From positions 21,017-85,016 of the forward strand of contig LGRX02035123.1 in NCBI GenBank assembly GCA_001247695.2: a stretch of DNA of 64,000 nt. The letters are read 5' to 3'. The notes below the pieces were generated by a model, which saw only the letters and a program-made list of their open reading frames with translations, was not told the DNA's origin and searched no databases. Shown here piece after piece: positions 21,332-30,952 of the stretch (its first letter is position 1; the number at the start of each line of letters is the position of its first letter). Position numbers and translations under genes: made by a program. The stretch comes from Cymbomonas tetramitiformis (Eukaryota > Chlorophyta > Pyramimonadophyceae > Pyramimonadales > Pyramimonadaceae).

Positions 21332-23926
21332 ATGCAGTTTCAAAGACTGAAAGATAAATCATATGATATTCAAGTGCCAAAGAGTTCAGCGTTTCCAATT
21401 GACACACCCGATGATTTTATTCAATTGCACGGGGTCATATTAGCGTGTGCAAAGCGTGGCACGGGAAAATCATGTAGTCTTACACACCTACTTCGATTGA
21501 TGAAACAGAACAATGCTTTAGACAGACTTATTCTTGTATCACCAACTTATCACAACAATATGCATTACTATAATGACCTGCCACTCGATCAGTCAGATGT
21601 ATTAGAGCCTACTGTCGATGTTCCAAATCAGATTGAAGGCATTCTTGATACCGAAGCTCAAGAGTACGATGAATATCAAGAGAAAATGGAACGGGAAAAG
21701 GTTTATTTTAGATTAAGTTTTTGACATCTACTGGATTAAGTTTTGTCTGGGGTAGATTTAGATTAAGTTCATGTGACACGATCGATCGAGAGGTCATCAG
21801 ACCTGAGACAGGTCGTCATCGTCATTTCGCCGGATCCGAGGTGCCACCGCTCCGAGGTCAGGCGCACATGGTAAAACTGCGAACGGAAGGTCAAAGGCAA
21901 AGGGAAAGGCAAAGGGTGTAAGATTTAGCGGCAGTAGGAATAGTTTTCAGAAGCATATGAAAAGTATTCTAGTGCTTCTGAAAACTATTCCTACGTCTTC
22001 TATATCATAAACCCTTTGCCTTGCCTTTTTACCTCTGCACGCGACCGGCAAGCATATTTCAAACTTCCGAGTTTCAAATATGCGTTTTGTATTTTGGGTG
22101 CACCCTAATTTTACAAAACGGCCGAGCGCTTCCCGTTTGTGCGGGATATTCACATTTATTTCATGGAATATTTCACATGGTTTAACACACATGCACACGC
22201 ATGGGAAACCCTCGGCTGTTTGGCATTTTTGGGTTTGGGTTCGAACCCAAACCCAAACCCAAAACATCTGCCTTAGAAATAAATTGCGCGTTTCGCGTAC
22301 AAGTAACTTGAAGCTTTGAGCTTCAGGTAACTTAAAGATTTGTATCTTGGCAGTATTTGTGCCAAGTTTCGCGCTCTAGGACGCACGGGAAGCCCTCGGC
22401 TGTTTGGCATCTTTGGGTTTGGGTGTCACGTTCGAACCCAAACCCAAAACATCTGCCTTAGAAATAAATTGCGCGTTGGGCGCACAAGTAACTTGAAGCT
22501 TTGAGCTTCAAGTAACTTAGGTAAATATCTCTTGGCAGTATTTGCGCCAAGTTTCGTGCGCTAGGACGCACGGGAAGCCCTCGGCTGTTTGGCATCTTTG
22601 GGTTTGGATACGTTCGAACCCAAAGGCAAAGGCATAGGACAGTTTCGTAGATTCTGTCCCGATGCCTTTGCAACCTCGCACGCTAACTCATATTATAATG
22701 AATATTTAACATTCAAGCGTTGGATACCCCACGCCAACGGGAAGCGCTCGGCTGATTTGTTATTTGGGTATGCGCACCCAAATGACAAAAACGCATCTTT
22801 GAAACTCGTTAGTTTCAAAGATGCGTGGCCGATGCCTTCGTGCTTATGTGTATATTTCATATGAAATATACCGTGGAATAAATGTGAATATCCCGCACAA
22901 ACGGGAAGCGCTCGGCTGTTTTGTAATTTTAGGGTGCACCCAAAATACCAAACGCATCTTTGAAACTTCCGAGTTTCAAAGATGCTTGCCGGTCGCGTGC
23001 AGCGGTAAATGTCAAGGCAAAGGGTTTATGATATATAATAAGTAGTTTTTAGAAGCAATAGAATATTTTTCATATGCTTCTGAAAACTATTCCCCAGCAT
23101 GCAAGCATGCAACCTGCTCTCGGCACCATGCGGCACCATGCAACCTGCCTTCCCAGCATGCATGCTGCCCTCCGCTCGGCAGCATGCAATGTGTTGATGT
23201 GATTTCGCCGGAAATTTCCGGCGAAGAGACGATGACGACCTGTCTCAGGTCTGATGACCTCTCGATCGATCGTGTCACATGAACTTAATCTAAATCTACC
23301 CAAACAAAACTTAATCCAGTAGATGTCAAAAACTTAATCCAACATAAACCCCGAGCCAAATGGAACGGTATAAGAAGCTTATGAAGATGTTAAACAACCA
23401 CAACATCAGTGTGTATGAGATTCCGGGTGAATTGCTATTGGAATTTGGAGATGAGAATGGTAACATTCTTCCTCCGCAACACAAGTATGGTGGCAAACGG
23501 CCAGTAATCGCCGCCTTCTTTGATGATACACAAGACACCGACATGATGAGACCATCGAGTAAGCTCAGCAACATGGTTATCAAACATAGACATCTTGGAA
23601 AGCTTAAGGACGGGGCCCTTGGAGTGACATTGTTGTTTGCAACTCAGAATTATACCTCAAGCTCAGGAGGCTTGCTAAAATCAATAAGAGGTAACCTAAC
23701 ACATATGTTAGTCTTCCGAAATAAGAATAAAAAAGAGATTGATAAAATAGGGGAGGAGGTCGGAGGGGAGATTCCAATCGAGGAATTCAACTCGGTATAC
23801 AATCAGGCTATACAAGGGCCTCATGATTTCCTGTTTATTGACCTGCATCGGAAACCGAGTCATTTAAGTATGTTCAGAAGGAATTTCAACGAGTGGATTC
23901 TTCCCGCTCAAACTCTACAATCATAA
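21332..23926 (+). pseudogene. A32/FtsK-HerA-type genome packaging ATPase, interrupted
   Basis: Viral DNA packaging motor. The N-terminal part (21,332-~21,703) has the P-loop LACAKRGTGKSCSL (GTGKS, residues 43-47). The C-terminal part (~23,347-23,926) starts around MERYKKLMKMLNNHN, with LPPQHKYGG, Walker B RPVIAAFFDDTQ, KHRHLG, LLFATQNY and a sensor-like region, ending FRRNFNEWILPAQ. The two parts together are about the length of a PLV/virophage ATPase (~310-320 aa). A 1.64-kb hairpin-rich element separates them and adds stops, so the gene is dead unless spliced. Only a few codons at the junction are uncertain. Confidence 0.85.
21704..23346. mobile_element. non-autonomous hairpin-array transposon in the ATPase gene (copy 2)
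   Basis: Terminal inverted repeats of ~130 bp: GATTAAGTTTTTGACATCTA, CTGGATTAAGTTTTGT and CATGTGACACGATCGATCGA at the left recur inverted at the right. The interior matches the element at 4724-6501 (same hairpins in the same order, with two or three ~186-bp tandem units at 22,240-22,625), but the outermost ~70 bp differ. A CAGCATGCAAGCATGC-rich block at 23,095-23,190 is unique to this copy. There is no coding capacity, so it must be mobilised in trans. The exact ends and target duplication are uncertain by a few bases. Confidence 0.8.
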
Positions 23927-23934
23927 ACTTTAGA

Positions 23935-24231
23935 CTATTTTTCAGCGTTTGACCTTACTTTATAAAATTTTATCAGTTTGTCAACGTAATTGACAACTTC
24001 ATCGGTCACACAACAACACTCGTCATCATAATGGGAAGGGTCATCTGGCGGACAATTATAAGGCAATGCAATAAGTTTTTCAAGAATCTCCTGGGTGTCT
24101 ACGTGTGTCGAACCTTCATCTGCATATATTTCCTTTACAATATAATCATGCGCTAGTTCGACTTGTTTGTTGACCGTAAGTTCACCGAGAATAAGTGTCT
24201 TGAGAATATTCATTTTTGTTTCGGTATCCAT
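23935..24231 (-). CDS. small acidic PLV protein, unknown function
   Basis: 98 codons from ATG 24,231, converging on the ATPase with 8 bp between stops. Mostly helical and acidic, with a CPPDDPSHYDDECCCV cysteine cluster. No family recognised. It shares a divergent upstream region (motif M3) with the methyltransferase gene. Confidence 0.6.
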   Translation of the reverse strand: MDTETKMNILKTLILGELTVNKQVELAHDYIVKEIYADEGSTHVDTQEILEKLIALPYNCPPDDPSHYDDECCCVTDEVVNYVDKLIKFYKVRSNAEK

Positions 24232-24284
24232 TCTTACTTATGTTAGAATTGAAATCTTTAAGTAGTGTTGTATGTCTATAGACC

Positions 24285-24333
24285 GTTCCAAACTGAGGAT
24301 TAAATATACTATATTATAATCTGAGTTTAGAAC
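24285..24333. promoter_or_regulatory. viral palindromic motif M3 (divergent intergenic)
   Basis: GTTCCAAACTGAGGATTAAA ... CTGAGTTTAGAAC, ending one base before the methyltransferase ATG and 54 bp upstream of the minus ORF start. Confidence 0.75.
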
Positions 24334-24334
24334 A

Positions 24335-24964
24335 ATGAATATCTTAGAGCTATTCTCCGGCACGGCATCGGTCAGCAAAGTACTTAAAGAACTGTACGAA
24401 AATTGCGAAATCGTATCGGTTGACATATTGCCGGGTTACAGCCCGACTCATGCAGTCGACATCTTGACCTGGGAATATACCGTGTATCCACCAAAGCACT
24501 TTGAGATAATCTGGGCATCTCCGCCATGCACCGAGTATAGTAAGGCAAAGAGACGTAGCCCACGGAATCTAGCCTTGGCTGATAGTATAGTCGAGAGAAC
24601 ATTGCAAATCATTGACTACTTCAAACCTACGTATTGGTACGTCGAGAACCCCGCTGATGGTGGCTTGATGAAACATAGACCGGTGATGCAACATATGAAC
24701 AAATACATACACACGTGTTGCTATTGTCGATATGGTTTTGAGTATAGAAAGGCGACAAACATTTGGACTAATAGACCTGGACTAAACCTAAAGATGTGTT
24801 ACAAACACAGCACACCGTGTCAATCAATGGAATTGTATGGGAAGCATATGAAGTCGGCTCAATATGGCCGAAGCTCGTGTGCAAAGCATGGAGTAGGCAG
24901 GGGTAAGGCTGAAAATGCTTTTAGTATACCTCGTGAATTAATTATTAGTCTTGTGCCAAAGTGA
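24335..24964 (+). CDS. C5-cytosine DNA methyltransferase-like protein
   Basis: 209 codons, intact. Motif I ELFSGTASVS (4-13) is a SAM-binding loop, SVDILPG (28-34) is motif II-like, ASPPCTEYS (61-69) carries the catalytic Pro-Cys, and YVENP (102-106) corresponds to the ENV motif. The C-terminal part (CCYCRYGFEYRKATNIW..NRPGL) fits other short viral C5 methyltransferases; no separate target-recognition domain is evident. It is the only intact long viral enzyme gene here. Possible roles are modification of viral DNA or a methylation-mediated hold on expression; both are inference. Confidence 0.85.
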   Translation: MNILELFSGTASVSKVLKELYENCEIVSVDILPGYSPTHAVDILTWEYTVYPPKHFEIIWASPPCTEYSKAKRRSPRNLALADSIVERTLQIIDYFKPTYWYVENPADGGLMKHRPVMQHMNKYIHTCCYCRYGFEYRKATNIWTNRPGLNLKMCYKHSTPCQSMELYGKHMKSAQYGRSSCAKHGVGRGKAENAFSIPRELIISLVPK

Positions 24965-25001
24965 AGATATATTATTATAGTATTAATCCTTAATTTGGAA
25001 C
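24953..25001. promoter_or_regulatory. viral palindromic motif M4 (convergent intergenic)
   Basis: GTGCCAAAGTGAAGATATAT ... CCTTAATTTGGAAC. It contains the methyltransferase stop codon and ends 1 bp before the helicase stop, so here it sits between two 3' ends. This argues against a pure promoter role and allows a terminator or processing role. Confidence 0.75.
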
Positions 25002-25540
25002 TTTAAAATACTATTGGGTGTATCTTTCTTGATACTAAATGGTCCCACAGCTCAACACATTTCCTTGACTTTTTCTCTTCTTCAGATTCTTCATCGTCAA
25101 TGAATTGGTACTCTCCATTGAACAATCCATACTCCTTAAACAGGCTGGGTGACCGAAATTCTAGTAATTGTCTTTGTTCTTCTAAGAACTCAGGTTCCAC
25201 CGTATACACATATCCTAACTTCTCTTTGCTCCTCTTCCTCTTTCCGATTGTGAACCCGTCTCCGAACAATGCATGGTACATCTTATTTAGCATTGCATTG
25301 CATTGCAACTCCGTTGTCAAGTCAAAATCTTTTCCGGTCTTGCTAAAGATTTGTTTGTACTTCTTGTTGAACTCTTCGCTTTCCTCCGGTGTCAATGCTC
25401 TTTGTGCATCGATGACACACTTGTCCTCGATTCCAACTAGTTCTTGAAGTTCTTTGAGTAACAATATTCTCATATTGGTACATGTTACTATGTTCACCAC
25501 GAAATCATCGGCACTTTGTACTCTTTCATACATATGCTCT

Positions 25541-26351
25541 CTGGGTCTGCACTGGTGGGGAGGAAAATGAGGGGCCTTCGGGCCGTTGCACTGGGGTTGG
25601 TTTATTGTTTGACACACCGGCGATGAGCTTGTGTACTTATGGGATGGTTTCAACTTTCTTCTTTTCTGTGAAATTTCGACTGTCTTACAAAGTCGTGGGA
25701 GTTTTTTTAGACTTTATTACGTGAGACACGGGGTATTGCTGCTTGCATGAGTATGGCGCACCTTATCCCTACCAGTTTGTATTACACACTCGTGGAAGAA
25801 AATCAGAACTTTTTACGTAAGACATATGACATATTTCTCGGTCTTGTTATTCTGGTGACACCCTTGCTGCATATTGGGGACCTTTGGGCATCGAGACTTC
25901 TGGACCATGACGGCTTTTGCCTGAGAACTACCAGTTTTCTTGAAGTGTTTATCTGGGGTATATTCCCTCTACCTGTGACGGTATATTTGGACAAGTGACA
26001 GTCAGCTTTTGTTATTTTTGTACCCAACAGTAGTGGGCTCCTCGTGCTTATAAGGTGTCCGATCTGGACTAGTTTTCTAGTCTCTGCAAAGCTCACTGAT
26101 GAGGTCTATGGTTTGACCGAAAAGCTTATGAGTAGCCAGCAAGCTCCGGTATTTTATCGTTATTACACAGCAGTATTATTTTGGTTTATACATTATTATC
26201 AGTGCTGACTTATCAAAGAGTGCATCTCAAGTTACTTGTTTTATCACTTGCTTGTTTTCGAGCCGGCACTCGGTCGTATCTGTTTTTGACCACACTACTA
26301 CGTGCATATTTCGAGCACATACCGTATATACGCGAAAGTTTTTGATTATAA
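25541..26351 (+). repeat. left pseudo-LTR direct repeat
   Basis: It starts CTGGGTCTGCACTGGTGGGG and ends TTTTTGATTATAA. An 83-codon hydrophobic ORF (from ATG 25,747) occurs in both copies, but since the copies are near identical this is no evidence for coding. This copy presumably contains the promoter for ORF1. Confidence 0.9.
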
Positions 26352-26457
26352 CTTTTATTTACAGCAGTCACAGGGACGTTTTTCTTACGATTGACCCACG
26401 ACGCTGATTACAGATCCAGCGGGCTATCACCAGCATAGGTACCGGATCGAGAACTCT

Positions 26458-27822
26458 TTGGTTACGTACAGAGAGGGACACTTGGACAACACTCTATTTT
26501 ACATATTTACTTTACTGTTTTACATGGCTCAATCACAACAGACTCCAGGAGCTATTCCAGGGACGCCAATCCCAAATCCTACACCACAGGTTAATCCTGC
26601 AACACCGGTGGCGGCGGGTCTTGTTCCAGGATTGCCCCAGCACGCGCTCGGCCAGTATACTCCGAATTCTTTTGCTTCTTACAATTCCTACACCACCCCC
26701 ACCCAGGCTCAGCCAGCGCCGCCAATTGCGGGTGGAATGCAGTACCAACTACCTTTGCCCCAGCCGCCAGTCCCGCAGCAGAATGCGGCCGGTTTCCAAG
26801 TTAACAATGGCCCCCCGATCGACCCAAGGACGAATGCGCCCTATGTGTCCAGGTTCAAGAAAGATTTTGAGGAGGAGAAACAGCGCTCCGCAGCGCTGGA
26901 GGCTCGTATTTTAGAATTACAAAACACGGTGGGGGAAATGCAAGGTAGGCTGCTACAATCGCAGGCGGCTACGGCTGAAGCGGTCCGCGAGACAGAGTTC
27001 GAAAAACGGGTGGCCCAGGCAATTGGTCTGAACAAGGCAGACCTGGATTTACAGAAGCTGGGGGGAGCACTGGCAGGGGCGGCGGCTGCCGCGCCGCCGG
27101 ATGCAAAAGGCAAAGCTGTGCACTTTGATCTATCTCAGCAAGGTGGCAGCAGCGATGAGGATCGCAAGAAGAAGAAGGTAAAGGACAGGAAGAGGAGGAA
27201 GTCCTCAAAGAAGAAGAAGAAAAAACATACCAGCTCAGACAGCGATTCTTCAGCGACGGGTACCAGCGACAGCGGTAGTCGGAGAAGCCGTCAACGCGAA
27301 AAGAGGGCGAAGGGTGCGTCTCGGGTTCAGGCGACCCAGAGTGGCAGCGGTCACAAGGGGGCTAGTACAGGCACCAGCCCGGATCCGAAGGGGGCAGCCC
27401 TCCGAGTGATGCTGGACGCTCGTGAGGCAGCATATGTTCAGGCTCTCGCTAGTGGTCTGGATGAGGCGGCGGCCCAAGCTGCAGGAGTGGCGGCGGCTTT
27501 CGGTCGCCCAGTGACGAACACTCCTTCCCTTCCGATCCCTCTTCCAATTCCTGCCCCCACCCCCAACTCGACACCGGTACCGTCAGGTCCTAAAAAAGCG
27601 AATGTCCCAAAGGCTGCGCCAGCACGGGGCGTGATTCCTGTGAATGAGAAAATTATGTCAGAGAACTACAGGACTAAAGCGAAGTGGGGACGCCTGACAA
27701 TGCAACTTGTGAAACACGGCGTGGTGGAGCCAGACACAGCACACGAGATGACTAAAGTGGAAGTGCTGGTGGCGGCGTCGGAGGCCCACAATGCAGGTCA
27801 CCTCGACCTGCGCAATCTCTGA
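26458..27822 (+). CDS. retroelement ORF1 (gag-like, coiled coil and basic domain)
   Basis: 454 codons; the likely start is ATG 26,524 (MAQSQQTPGAIPGTPIPN), since sequence before it overlaps leader DNA. A Pro/Gln-rich N-terminus is followed by a coiled coil (FEEEKQRSAALEARILELQN), Ala/Gly-rich sequence, a strongly basic tract (KKKKVKDRKRRKSSKKKKKK), Ser/Asp-rich linker, a second Ala-rich helix and a conserved-looking end (YRTKAKWGRLTMQLVKHGVV). It probably binds and packages the element RNA. It ends in TGA (27,820-27,822); the same frame then stays open into ORF2. Confidence 0.75.
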   Translation: MVTYREGHLDNTLFYIFTLLFYMAQSQQTPGAIPGTPIPNPTPQVNPATPVAAGLVPGLPQHALGQYTPNSFASYNSYTTPTQAQPAPPIAGGMQYQLPLPQPPVPQQNAAGFQVNNGPPIDPRTNAPYVSRFKKDFEEEKQRSAALEARILELQNTVGEMQGRLLQSQAATAEAVRETEFEKRVAQAIGLNKADLDLQKLGGALAGAAAAAPPDAKGKAVHFDLSQQGGSSDEDRKKKKVKDRKRRKSSKKKKKKHTSSDSDSSATGTSDSGSRRSRQREKRAKGASRVQATQSGSGHKGASTGTSPDPKGAALRVMLDAREAAYVQALASGLDEAAAQAAGVAAAFGRPVTNTPSLPIPLPIPAPTPNSTPVPSGPKKANVPKAAPARGVIPVNEKIMSENYRTKAKWGRLTMQLVKHGVVEPDTAHEMTKVEVLVAASEAHNAGHLDLRNL

Positions 27823-30045
27823 CAGGGAGGCAACTGGCGGCGACGATTGTACAGGGTGAAGAATTTACTGTACCTTGTAATGGAAGTGCTGGATGAAGTC
27901 GTCGCTGGATGCACAGGGGATGGGGGTGGGGGACAGTTGGATCTCGCGGTTCGGCTGTCGATGTTTGGGTCTTTGGTTTTCTTGGAATGGGCTGCGTTGC
28001 AGCCGAGGTGGTGGCTGCGGAGATTCCTACCATGGTGGAATTGTTTGAGTGCTGAGGAGCTGAAGAGGTGGTTTTCGGGGGATGTGCGCTACGGGACATA
28101 TGTGCTGGCGTCTGTAAGATCCCGCCGCACCTACGTCGGGAAGTTCTGGAGCGGACCGCGGGAAAGGATGCTGGCACACCTGAAGACTGCCCTGGACCCG
28201 TCTAGACGAGGGGGGAGACGCCTGTATGGTGGCCTGCGGGCGCGTGGGGTGCACTGTTTTTTCATGCTGCCACTGAAGACTTACGGGGGTAAAGGCGACT
28301 GCGACGCCGACGAGAAGGTTATTATCAGGCGAACTCAGAAGCCTGCTGACTCTTTGAACACGGTCGGCGTTTGGCGGCGCAGGGTGACACCCGGTCGCGA
28401 ACGTTATAGGAAGGCGCGACAGCTGGAGCGACGGTCGAGACGTCGAGGGGGAGGTCGGCGCAACATGCGGGACAGGGCGCGAGGCGCAGGGGCAGCTGCG
28501 AAGCAGATGGTGTACGGAGGAGCGGCGGTACAGGGCTATAACGGGGGAGCGCTGCATCTTGCACTTCGGAGGTTGGTGAAGGGTGAGACAGTCCGCGAGT
28601 CTTCGTGGGACTTGCAGTGGCACGTGGGGCAGTGGAACTTCACTGACTGGACTTGCGTGAAGTTGAAGTATGGGAGGTCGCGGGTGGAAGTTGTGGGGGG
28701 AGGTTCGGACGGTTTGCGGAGTTCACTGCGCGAGCTTATTCCGTTGCTCAAGCGGAGTAATGCCAGGTTGAAGTTCACACGGATTGAGGTCACTGAGTCA
28801 GATCTCTGGGCACAGCGGGAGGTCAAACAGTTGGTGCGCAGACCGGCGAAGGCGTGGAAGCGGGTCCCTAAGTATGCTCTCGACAGGATGGTTCGCCTCT
28901 GGCAGGCTGCAGCGTCAGTGGTTGGGAAGCAGCAGCTCCCTAGGATCAGGACGTCACTCTCTGCGATTGCGAAGCGGGCACACGATTTTGTTTTCAGAGC
29001 GACCTATATTTGTAAGGTCCCTTTTCCAGACGGCTTGAACACAGCAGTGCTACGGGATTTTCTTCTGCAATGCGTTGACGCTAAGTACCCGGAGGGCGCG
29101 ACAAGATCTTTTGTTCGACGGCGTACTAGTGTGGTAAGAACAGCGAAGCAGAAAGTGCATGACTTATTCTGTAACCTTTCTTCTGTTTCACTGTGCGTTG
29201 ATGATGCTGAGTGTAACTGCCACAGAGCCGACCCGAGCCTGCCACGACGCAATGGACACGTTTGCTTTCGGACGATCGAGCTGGATGGGGAGTTCGCAGC
29301 TTTTAACCGCAGCCTTAAAGACACTCCGCGTCACTCTGTGGGCACGCCTGATTTTTTACTGACCAGCACTTCTGATTTTCTTCGACAGTTTCGCAGTGGT
29401 ATCGGTATTGGCGGCGGCGCAAGTCCGGGCTTGGCACAGAGTGTGTGTGTCTTTGGCGAGATGCAATGGACTTTATCCCTTGGTGCGGACCGGCGGCTGG
29501 CTGGTGCGAAGATCCTTGGCACCCGACTGATGGACGATTGCACGCTGCTGGTGGCTTGGGACTGTGGCGGAGATGCTGCGAAGCGGGAGGCGATGAGGAG
29601 GATCTTCACCGGCTATTTGGAGTCTTGCTACCCCGACGGTATGACGGTTGAGTTGACCTCTGACGGGCTCACTTGGGTGTTTTGTGGTATGCAGCTGACC
29701 GTTGACTCTGGCGGGGTGAGCACGAAAATGGTGACAAAGAATGTTCAGGCTGGTGTGGCGGGTGATGCGGGCTTACTCTTTTTCCCGTTTGTCTCCTTCT
29801 ACTCAGATTGCAGCAGAGTCCAGAAAATGGCGAGTACCGTTAATGCTCTTTACCGTGTGGACAGGCACTGCTCAAATGACGGCTTGAAGGCAGCAGCCGT
29901 GATTGATGTGTACCGTGAGCTTCGGTGGCAGGGTTGCCCACGGGGTTGGCTGTTCGAGGCACTGGAGAGGATGGTGTCCCGGACCCCGGAAGGGTTCTGG
30001 CACCGCCTCCGTAGGCGGATGGAGAAAGGCGGTCTCCGGCTGTGA
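27823..30045 (+). CDS. retroelement ORF2: N-terminal GIY-YIG endonuclease + reverse transcriptase
   Basis: Open from right after the ORF1 TGA to 30,045, with no ATG until 27,882. Counting residues from 27,847: GIY-YIG nuclease at 83-111 (GTYVL, TYVG, then Arg and His in GPRERMLAH). A basic linker with RRSRRRGGGRR follows. A CNC..H cluster at 456-459 and NGHVCFRTIELDG after it match a conserved CxC..GHV region that I recall from Penelope-like RTs. The catalytic MDD of the reverse transcriptase lies at 562-564 (TRLMDDCTLLVAWD). Classical Penelope elements have GIY-YIG at the C-terminus; this N-terminal order is that of the permuted Chlamys/Naiad/Hydra group. Intact. Confidence 0.8.
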   Translation, partial: QGGNWRRRLYRVKNLLYLVMEVLDEVVAGCTGDGGGGQLDLAVRLSMFGSLVFLEWAALQPRWWLRRFLPWWNCLSAEELKRWFSGDVRYGTYVLASVRSRRTYVGKFWSGPRERMLAHLKTALDPSRRGGRRLYGGLRARGVHCFFMLPLKTYGGKGDCDADEKVIIRRTQKPADSLNTVGVWRRRVTPGRERYRKARQLERRSRRRGGGRRNMRDRARGAGAAAKQMVYGGAAVQGYNGGALHLALRRLVKGETVRESSWDLQWHVGQWNFTDWTCVKLKYGRSRVEVVGGGSDGLRSSLRELIPLLKRSNARLKFTRIEVTESDLWAQREVKQLVRRPAKAWKRVPKYALDRMVRLWQAAASVVGKQQLPRIRTSLSAIAKRAHDFVFRATYICKVPFPDGLNTAVLRDFLLQCVDAKYPEGATRSFVRRRTSVVRTAKQKVHDLFCNLSSVSLCVDDAECNCHRADPSLPRRNGHVCFRTIELDGEFAAFNRSLKDTPRHSVGTPDFLLTSTSDFLRQFRSGIGIGGGASPGLAQSVCVFGEMQWTLSLGADRRLAGAKILGTRLMDDCTLLVAWDCGGDAAKREAMRRIFTGYLESCYPDGMTVELTSDGLTWVFCGMQLTVDSGGVSTKMVTKNVQAGVAGDAGLLFFPFVSFYSDCSRVQKMASTVNALYRVDRHCSNDGLKAAAVIDVYRELRWQGCPRGWLFEALERMVSRTPEGFWHRLRRRMEKGGLRL

Positions 30046-30140
30046 AGATTGGCAGTAAAGAAATGAGTGTTGGAAATGGAAGGACAACAGGGGCAGACAC
30101 AGGGTGGAGGGGTGGCACGGCGATGGAAATGGGGGCGGTG

Positions 30141-30952
30141 CTGGGTCTGCACTGGTGGGGAGGAAAATGAGGGGCCTTCGGGCCGTTGCACTGGGGTTGG
30201 TTTATTGTTTGACACACCGGCGATGAGCTTGTGTACTTATGGGATGGTTTCAACTTTCTTCTTTTCTGTGAAATTTCGACTGTCTTACAAAGTCGTGGGA
30301 GTTTTTTTAGACTTTATTACGTGAGACACGGGGTATCGCTGCTTGCATGAGTATGGCGCACCTTATCCCTACCAGTTTGTATTACACACTCGTGGAAGAA
30401 AATCAGAACTTTTTACGTAAGACATATGACATATTTCTCGGTCTTGTTATTCTGGTGACACCCTTGCTGCATATTGGGGACCTTTGGGCATCGAGACTTC
30501 TGGACCATGACGGCTTTTGCCTGAGAACTACCAGTTTTCTTGAAGTGTTTATTTGGGGTATATTCCCTCTACCTGTGACGGTATATTTGGACAAGTGACA
30601 GTCAGCTTTTTGTTATTTTTGTACCCAACAGTAGTGGGCTCCTCGTGCTTATAAGGTGTCCGATCTGGACTAGTTTTCTAGTCTCTGCAAAGCTCACTGA
30701 TGAGGTCTATGGTTTGACCGAAAAGCTTATGAGTAGCCAGCAAGCTCCGGTATTTTATCGTTATTACACAGCAGTATTATTTTGGTTTATACATTATTAT
30801 CAGTGCTGACTTATCAAAGAGTGCATCTCAAGTTACTTGTTTTATCACTTGCTTGTTTTCGAGCCGGCACTCGGTCGTATCTGTTTTTGACCACACTACT
30901 ACGTGCATATTTCGAGCACATACCGTATATACGCGAAAGTTTTTGATTATAA
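30141..30952 (+). repeat. right pseudo-LTR direct repeat
   Basis: Matches 25,541-26,351 except for one extra T in GCTTTTTGTT and two substitutions (GTATC/GTATT; TATTTGG/TATCTGG). It ends at GATTATAA, directly before the duplicated ATG. Confidence 0.9.

Larger units (their letters stand above)
25537..30952 (+). mobile_element. Penelope-like retroelement with N-terminal GIY-YIG, flanked by 0.81-kb direct repeats
   Basis: A 5.4-kb insertion in the helicase gene. Direct repeats of ~811 bp at both ends differ at only about three positions. The interior carries ORF1 and an ORF2 with a GIY-YIG nuclease and a reverse transcriptase. The flanking ATG triplet (25,534-25,536 and 30,953-30,955) looks like a 3-bp target duplication; four extra bases (CTCT) precede the left repeat. 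No integrase, protease or RNase H motif is seen, so this is not an LTR retrotransposon. Penelope-like elements commonly carry such pseudo-LTRs from tandem insertion. The near-identical repeats imply a young insertion. Confidence 0.8.

Noticed and set aside
25747..25998. 83-codon hydrophobic ORF, present again at 30,347
   Set aside because: Lies in both near-identical pseudo-LTRs, so its conservation carries no information.
27752..28177. Minus-strand ORFs across the retroelement (for example 28,027-28,623)
   Set aside because: Pro/Ser/Arg-rich antisense shadows of ORF2 with no domain.
25537..30952. LTR retrotransposon
   Set aside because: No integrase, protease or RNase H, and a GIY-YIG domain before the RT; the direct repeats fit Penelope pseudo-LTRs.
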